The translations under genes were made by a program, and so were the position numbers. The notes under the pieces are model-generated. The model had not been told where the DNA came from. It made no database searches and worked only from the letters and a program-made list of their open reading frames with translations. This document shows, in pieces, positions 35,796 through 37,934 of a DNA stretch of 37,934 nucleotides. Location: contig BDSW01000257.1 in assembly GCA_002898175.1 (NCBI GenBank), positions 1-37,934 of the forward strand. The letters run 5' to 3'. The stretch is from a bacterium BMS3Abin04. GTDB taxonomy: Bacteria > Bacteroidota > Ignavibacteria > Ignavibacteriales > Melioribacteraceae. How positions within the stretch are numbered: the stretch's first letter is position 1; each line of letters begins with the position of its first letter.

Positions 35796-36568
35796 CAAAT
35801 ATTCTAATATCGGATTTTTTGGGCGGGATAATGATCTTTTTAAGAATTGGAGCCATGTTTTTTACTGCTCCGATTTTTAACAATAGAAATATTCCGGTCT
35901 TGCCTAAACTGGCATTTGCTGTGTTGATAACTTATATACTTGTCTTTTCTGTTAATTTGGGTCCCGTGAAATATACCGACAGCCTAATACCGCTTGCTTT
36001 TATAGGCATAAAAGAAATGATTACAGGTTTACTGATGGGGCTGGCACTTAGATTTGTTTTTATTGGTATTAGTTTTGCCGCTATGAATATAGGCAGAGAT
36101 ATGGGTTTATCAATGATTGAAATGTTTGATCCTTCTTTATCATCGCAAAATAATTTACTTTCTGTTTTATTAATGTCGCTGGCAATAATAGTTTTTATTT
36201 TGATAAACGGACACCACTTTATCATTGAGTCGTTAGTGTATTCATTTAAAGTCATACCCATTGGGCATTATGTAATTAACGGTTCTGTCTATACTCTAAT
36301 TGTTAAATATTCTGCATTAATATTTATTCTGTCTATTAAAATTGCTGCGCCCATTATGGTAGCCTTTTTCTTAATACACCTTGCAAGCGGAATAATTGCC
36401 AGAGTAAGCCCAAATTTTCAGGTGTTCTTTGTTTTACTACCGTTAAAACTGATTTTGGGAATATTTATGCTCATGGTGTTAGTCCCGATATACGTTTATG
36501 TATTTAAGAATTTGCTTATGAATTATGAAGATAAACTATTAGAAATCATTAAAATGATGAGTGCTTAA
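35792..36568 (+). CDS. fliR: Flagellar biosynthetic protein FliR
   Basis: FLRIGAMFFTAPIFNNRNIPVLPKLAFAVLI; multi-TM; follows fliQ. Confidence 0.94.
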   Translation: MTNILISDFLGGIMIFLRIGAMFFTAPIFNNRNIPVLPKLAFAVLITYILVFSVNLGPVKYTDSLIPLAFIGIKEMITGLLMGLALRFVFIGISFAAMNIGRDMGLSMIEMFDPSLSSQNNLLSVLLMSLAIIVFILINGHHFIIESLVYSFKVIPIGHYVINGSVYTLIVKYSALIFILSIKIAAPIMVAFFLIHLASGIIARVSPNFQVFFVLLPLKLILGIFMLMVLVPIYVYVFKNLLMNYEDKLLEIIKMMSA

Positions 36569-36570
36569 TT

Positions 36571-37656
36571 ATGGCTGAATCTGACGGACAAGAGAAATCT
36601 GAACAACCAACCTCGAAGAAACTGGACGATTCCAGGCAAGAAGGTAAGGCGCCAAAAAGTATTGAAATAAATTCTCTGGCAATATTCGGTTCGGGACTTT
36701 TGCTCTTGTTTTTCTCAAGAAATTTTATCGGGAATCAATTTAGTCAGTTAAGCATTAATATTTTTAGTTCACTTGGGAAATTAGATATTTCAATGGCTTT
36801 ACTGAAAATGTATGTAATAAAGGCAGTAATATTTTTTATTTTGACTATGACACCTTTTCTCCTGGGTCTTTTCATTATGGGAATTGTTGCCGGTTATGGG
36901 CAAGTAGGTTTTAGAATAACACCTAAAGCGCTTATGCCTAAACTATCTAATTTAGATCCAATTAAAGGTTTAAAAAATAAATTTTTTTCAGCACAGCCGT
37001 TTTTTGAGTTATCAAAGTCTGTTGCTAAACTTTTTATTATAGGATGGTTTTCTTACATTATTCTCAAGGACATGATCGTAAATACCATTGGTCTGGCAGA
37101 TCACTCTGTAGAACAAATAGTGCAGTTCGCAATAAGCAACTCCATTGAATTCCTTTGGAAAGTTACACTTGTATACGTAGCAATTGCTGCGGTTGATTTA
37201 ATATATCAAAAGCATAAGTTTAAGAAAAACCAGATGATGACTAAACAAGAAGTAAAAGAAGAACACAAGCAGACTGAAGGAAGTCCGGAAGTTAAGTCGC
37301 AGATAAAAAGTAAACAGTTTGAAATGGCGCGTATGAGGATGATGGAAGAGGTTCCTAAAGCGGATGTTGTAATAACAAACCCAACACATTTTGCCGTAGC
37401 TCTTAAATATGATGTCGGTAATTTTTCCGCTCCCAAAGTTGTTGCCAAAGGTAAAGATGATGTAGCGCAAAAAATTAAAAAGATTGCAAAAGAAAATGAT
37501 GTTCCTATTCACGAAGATGTTCAATTAGCAAGAACATTATATAAAGCTTGCAATATAGGTGATGAAATTCCTGAAAACTTATTTAAAGCGGTTGCACAAA
37601 TTTTAGCTTATGTATTCCAACTAAAAAAAGATAAAAAGAAAAGAAGCATTATTTAA
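36571..37656 (+). CDS. flhB: Flagellar biosynthetic protein FlhB
   Basis: EKSEQPTSKKLDDSRQEGKAPKS; autocleavage motif NPTHFAVALKY (NPTH at 37378-37389). Confidence 0.96.
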   Translation: MAESDGQEKSEQPTSKKLDDSRQEGKAPKSIEINSLAIFGSGLLLLFFSRNFIGNQFSQLSINIFSSLGKLDISMALLKMYVIKAVIFFILTMTPFLLGLFIMGIVAGYGQVGFRITPKALMPKLSNLDPIKGLKNKFFSAQPFFELSKSVAKLFIIGWFSYIILKDMIVNTIGLADHSVEQIVQFAISNSIEFLWKVTLVYVAIAAVDLIYQKHKFKKNQMMTKQEVKEEHKQTEGSPEVKSQIKSKQFEMARMRMMEEVPKADVVITNPTHFAVALKYDVGNFSAPKVVAKGKDDVAQKIKKIAKENDVPIHEDVQLARTLYKACNIGDEIPENLFKAVAQILAYVFQLKKDKKKRSII

Positions 37657-37659
37657 TAA

Positions 37660-37934
37660 ATGAAAAGAATATTAGAAAATAGCGATTTTATATTTGCATT
37701 CGGAATTATCTTCATTTTAGGATTGATGATAATTCCATTACCTCCGTTCTTGTTGGATTTCCTGCTTGCAATAAATATATCACTGGCATTGCTGATTCTT
37801 ATTGTTTCTTTGTATATAAATTCACCCTTAGAAATTTCAGTTTTCCCGCAGCTATTGCTGGTATTAACAATATTTAGATTGGCTCTTAATATAAGTTCAA
37901 CAAGGTTAATTTTGCTTCAAGGATATGCAGGTGA
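37660..37934 (+). CDS. flhA: Flagellar biosynthesis protein FlhA, partial (5' end only)
   Basis: Own translation from ATG 37660: MKRILENSDFIFAFGIIFILGLMIIPLPPFLLDFLLAINISLALLILIVSLYINSPLEISVFPQLLLVLTIFRLALNISSTRLILLQGYAG. Confidence 0.95.
   Translation, partial: MKRILENSDFIFAFGIIFILGLMIIPLPPFLLDFLLAINISLALLILIVSLYINSPLEISVFPQLLLVLTIFRLALNISSTRLILLQGYAG

Overview
AT-rich bacterial window with two divergently oriented gene blocks. Minus strand (about 1-11553): a 13-14 gene operon in the order mnhE-mnhF-mnhG-mbhD-like-(mbhE+mnhB fusion)-mnhC/nuoK-antiporter H-antiporter H'-nuoH-nuoB-nuoC-nuoD-(2x[4Fe-4S] ferredoxin fused to GltD-type NADPH flavoprotein)-dihydroorotate dehydrogenase-like protein (truncated at the left edge). 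Its subunit content and order resemble the archaeal Mbx/Mbs and Ehr-type (group 4 hydrogenase-related) complexes more than complex I. The large subunit keeps an N-terminal CxxC plus one C-terminal Cys. Plus strand (12080-end): chemotaxis block (HEAT-repeat protein, cheR, two cheY, cheZ-like, cheA, cheB, small CxC protein), then a long flagellar block (flgB, flgC, small unknown, fliE, F, G, H, I, J, motE-like, giant fliK, flgD, TIGR02530-type protein, flgE, fliL, M, N, O, P, Q, R, flhB, partial flhA). Non-coding observations: three GGCA-N6-TTGA sigma54-like sites at the head of the three plus-strand transcription blocks; a nearly identical 16-bp palindrome about 60 bp upstream of two of them; hairpins on both sides of flgE; and an 18-bp palindrome upstream of the redox operon. 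No rRNA, tRNA, CRISPR or mobile element was seen. The organism may be from the Ignavibacteria/Bacteroidota-Chlorobi group, but this is a guess from gene style and composition only.
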